Source of the DNA: Paracoccus rhizosphaerae
GTDB lineage: Bacteria; Pseudomonadota; Alphaproteobacteria; Rhodobacterales; Rhodobacteraceae
DNA: 51,914 nucleotides
Direction: 5' to 3'
Assembly: GCF_026162645.1 (NCBI RefSeq)
Contig: NZ_JAOTBE010000023.1
Span: forward strand, 1-51,914
Below the pieces are notes generated by a model. It was given only the letters and a program-made list of their open reading frames with translations. It had not been told where the DNA came from and did no database searches. Of the stretch, positions 51,766 through 51,914 are shown piece after piece. Every line of letters starts with the position of its first letter. The stretch's first letter is position 1. Made by a program: the position numbers and the translations under genes.

Positions 51766-51914
51766 GTGCATCTCTCGACTGCCTGACATGGAAGGCGACA
51801 AGCCGAAGCGGTCGAAGTTCAAGCACTACCCTATCGGCTTCTTCCACATCGACATCGCCGAAGTGCAGACTGCCGAAGGAAAGCTCTACCTGTTCGTCGG
51901 CATCGACCGCACGA

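Larger units (their letters stand above)
51310..51914 (+). mobile_element. IS481-family element, left part (partial)
   Basis: It begins right after the trkH stop, at about 51310, with the terminal-repeat-like TGCTTGATCCCAGGGTTTG. A transposase start follows at 51366. The right end is outside the window. The element is probably inactive, since the transposase frame is broken twice by small stem-loop inserts. Confidence 0.7.
51366..51914 (+). pseudogene. IS481-family transposase, interrupted by two stem-loop inserts
   Basis: The protein can be pieced together: MGQVRHGSATTTHAVRAAI, then after an insert SQASLATLSRELGINPKTVA, KWRKRQTVEDLKTGPKEPR, EEAAIVAFRRHTLLPLDDCL, PSIPHLTRSALHRC, then after a second insert ISRLPDMEGDKPKR, FKHYPIGFFHIDIAEVQT and LYLFVGIDRT. 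This is the HTH plus the start of the DDE core. The first insert (about 51422-51465) shifts the frame. The second (about 51727-51769) brings in a TGA at 51727. The rest is cut off by the window end. Confidence 0.85.

Noticed and set aside
1..51914. CRISPR arrays, rRNA genes, toxin-antitoxin pairs, phage or conjugation genes
   Set aside because: No regularly spaced repeats, rRNA segments or genes of these kinds were found on either strand.

Overview
The window reads as chromosomal DNA of a GC-rich alphaproteobacterium of the Rhodobacteraceae, most likely Paracoccus or a close relative. The reasons are the gene order pyrH-frr-uppS-cdsA-dxr-rseP-bamA-skp, several protein families I know mainly from Rhodobacteraceae (DUF6456-like and DUF6477-like proteins), strong GC bias at third codon positions, and an IS481-type transposase of a kind common in Paracoccus. 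No plasmid or phage backbone is visible. The species cannot be fixed from the sequence alone.

Layout. 1-0.8 kb: right end of an IS3-family element fused to a 5'-truncated, frameshifted catalase. 0.8-4.1 kb: DUF6456-like and DUF6477-like proteins and a HerA-like ATPase. 4.06-4.5 kb: a gene-free stretch with two intrinsic terminators, one preceded by a good sigma-70 promoter, so probably small RNA genes. 4.5-5.3 kb: IalB-type protein. 5.3-9.7 kb (minus): an envelope operon of L,D-transpeptidase, LpxD, acyl carrier protein and ketoacyl synthase, followed on the plus strand by a YcbK-like protein and a TetR regulator. 11.2-19.8 kb: a reductive pyrimidine catabolism locus. RutR is divergent from an omega-amino acid aminotransferase, beta-ureidopropionase, dihydropyrimidinase and an ABC importer. 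A near-consensus RutR operator lies between them. Dihydropyrimidine dehydrogenase is not in the window.

19.8-24.4 kb (minus): an RND pump with its adaptor, then tRNA-Val(UAC). 24.4-28 kb (minus): a histidine phosphatase, a decayed IS21-type istB, and prfC. 28-35 kb: an unrecognised 465-residue protein, a luciferase-like oxidoreductase, GNAT, rpmA-rplU, a zinc metallopeptidase and an ABC-F ATPase. 35-37 kb: an iron-type binding protein and a nucleoside hydrolase. 37-45.7 kb (minus): the essential pyrH-to-skp block with 1- to 4-base overlaps at most junctions. 45.7-51.3 kb: miaA, an AraC regulator, rlmE, a Ppx/GppA phosphatase and trkH. 51.3 kb to the end: a broken IS481-family element, cut by the window edge.

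How the genes work together. The envelope operon and the pyrH-skp block both feed outer membrane and cell wall assembly: undecaprenyl carrier, isoprenoid and phospholipid precursors, BAM/Skp folding, lipid A acylation and peptidoglycan cross-links. The pyrimidine locus is a self-contained import and degradation module under RutR. The most unusual observation is a pair of related stem-loop inserts in the IS481 transposase. Their loops are conserved while their stems differ in sequence but still pair.
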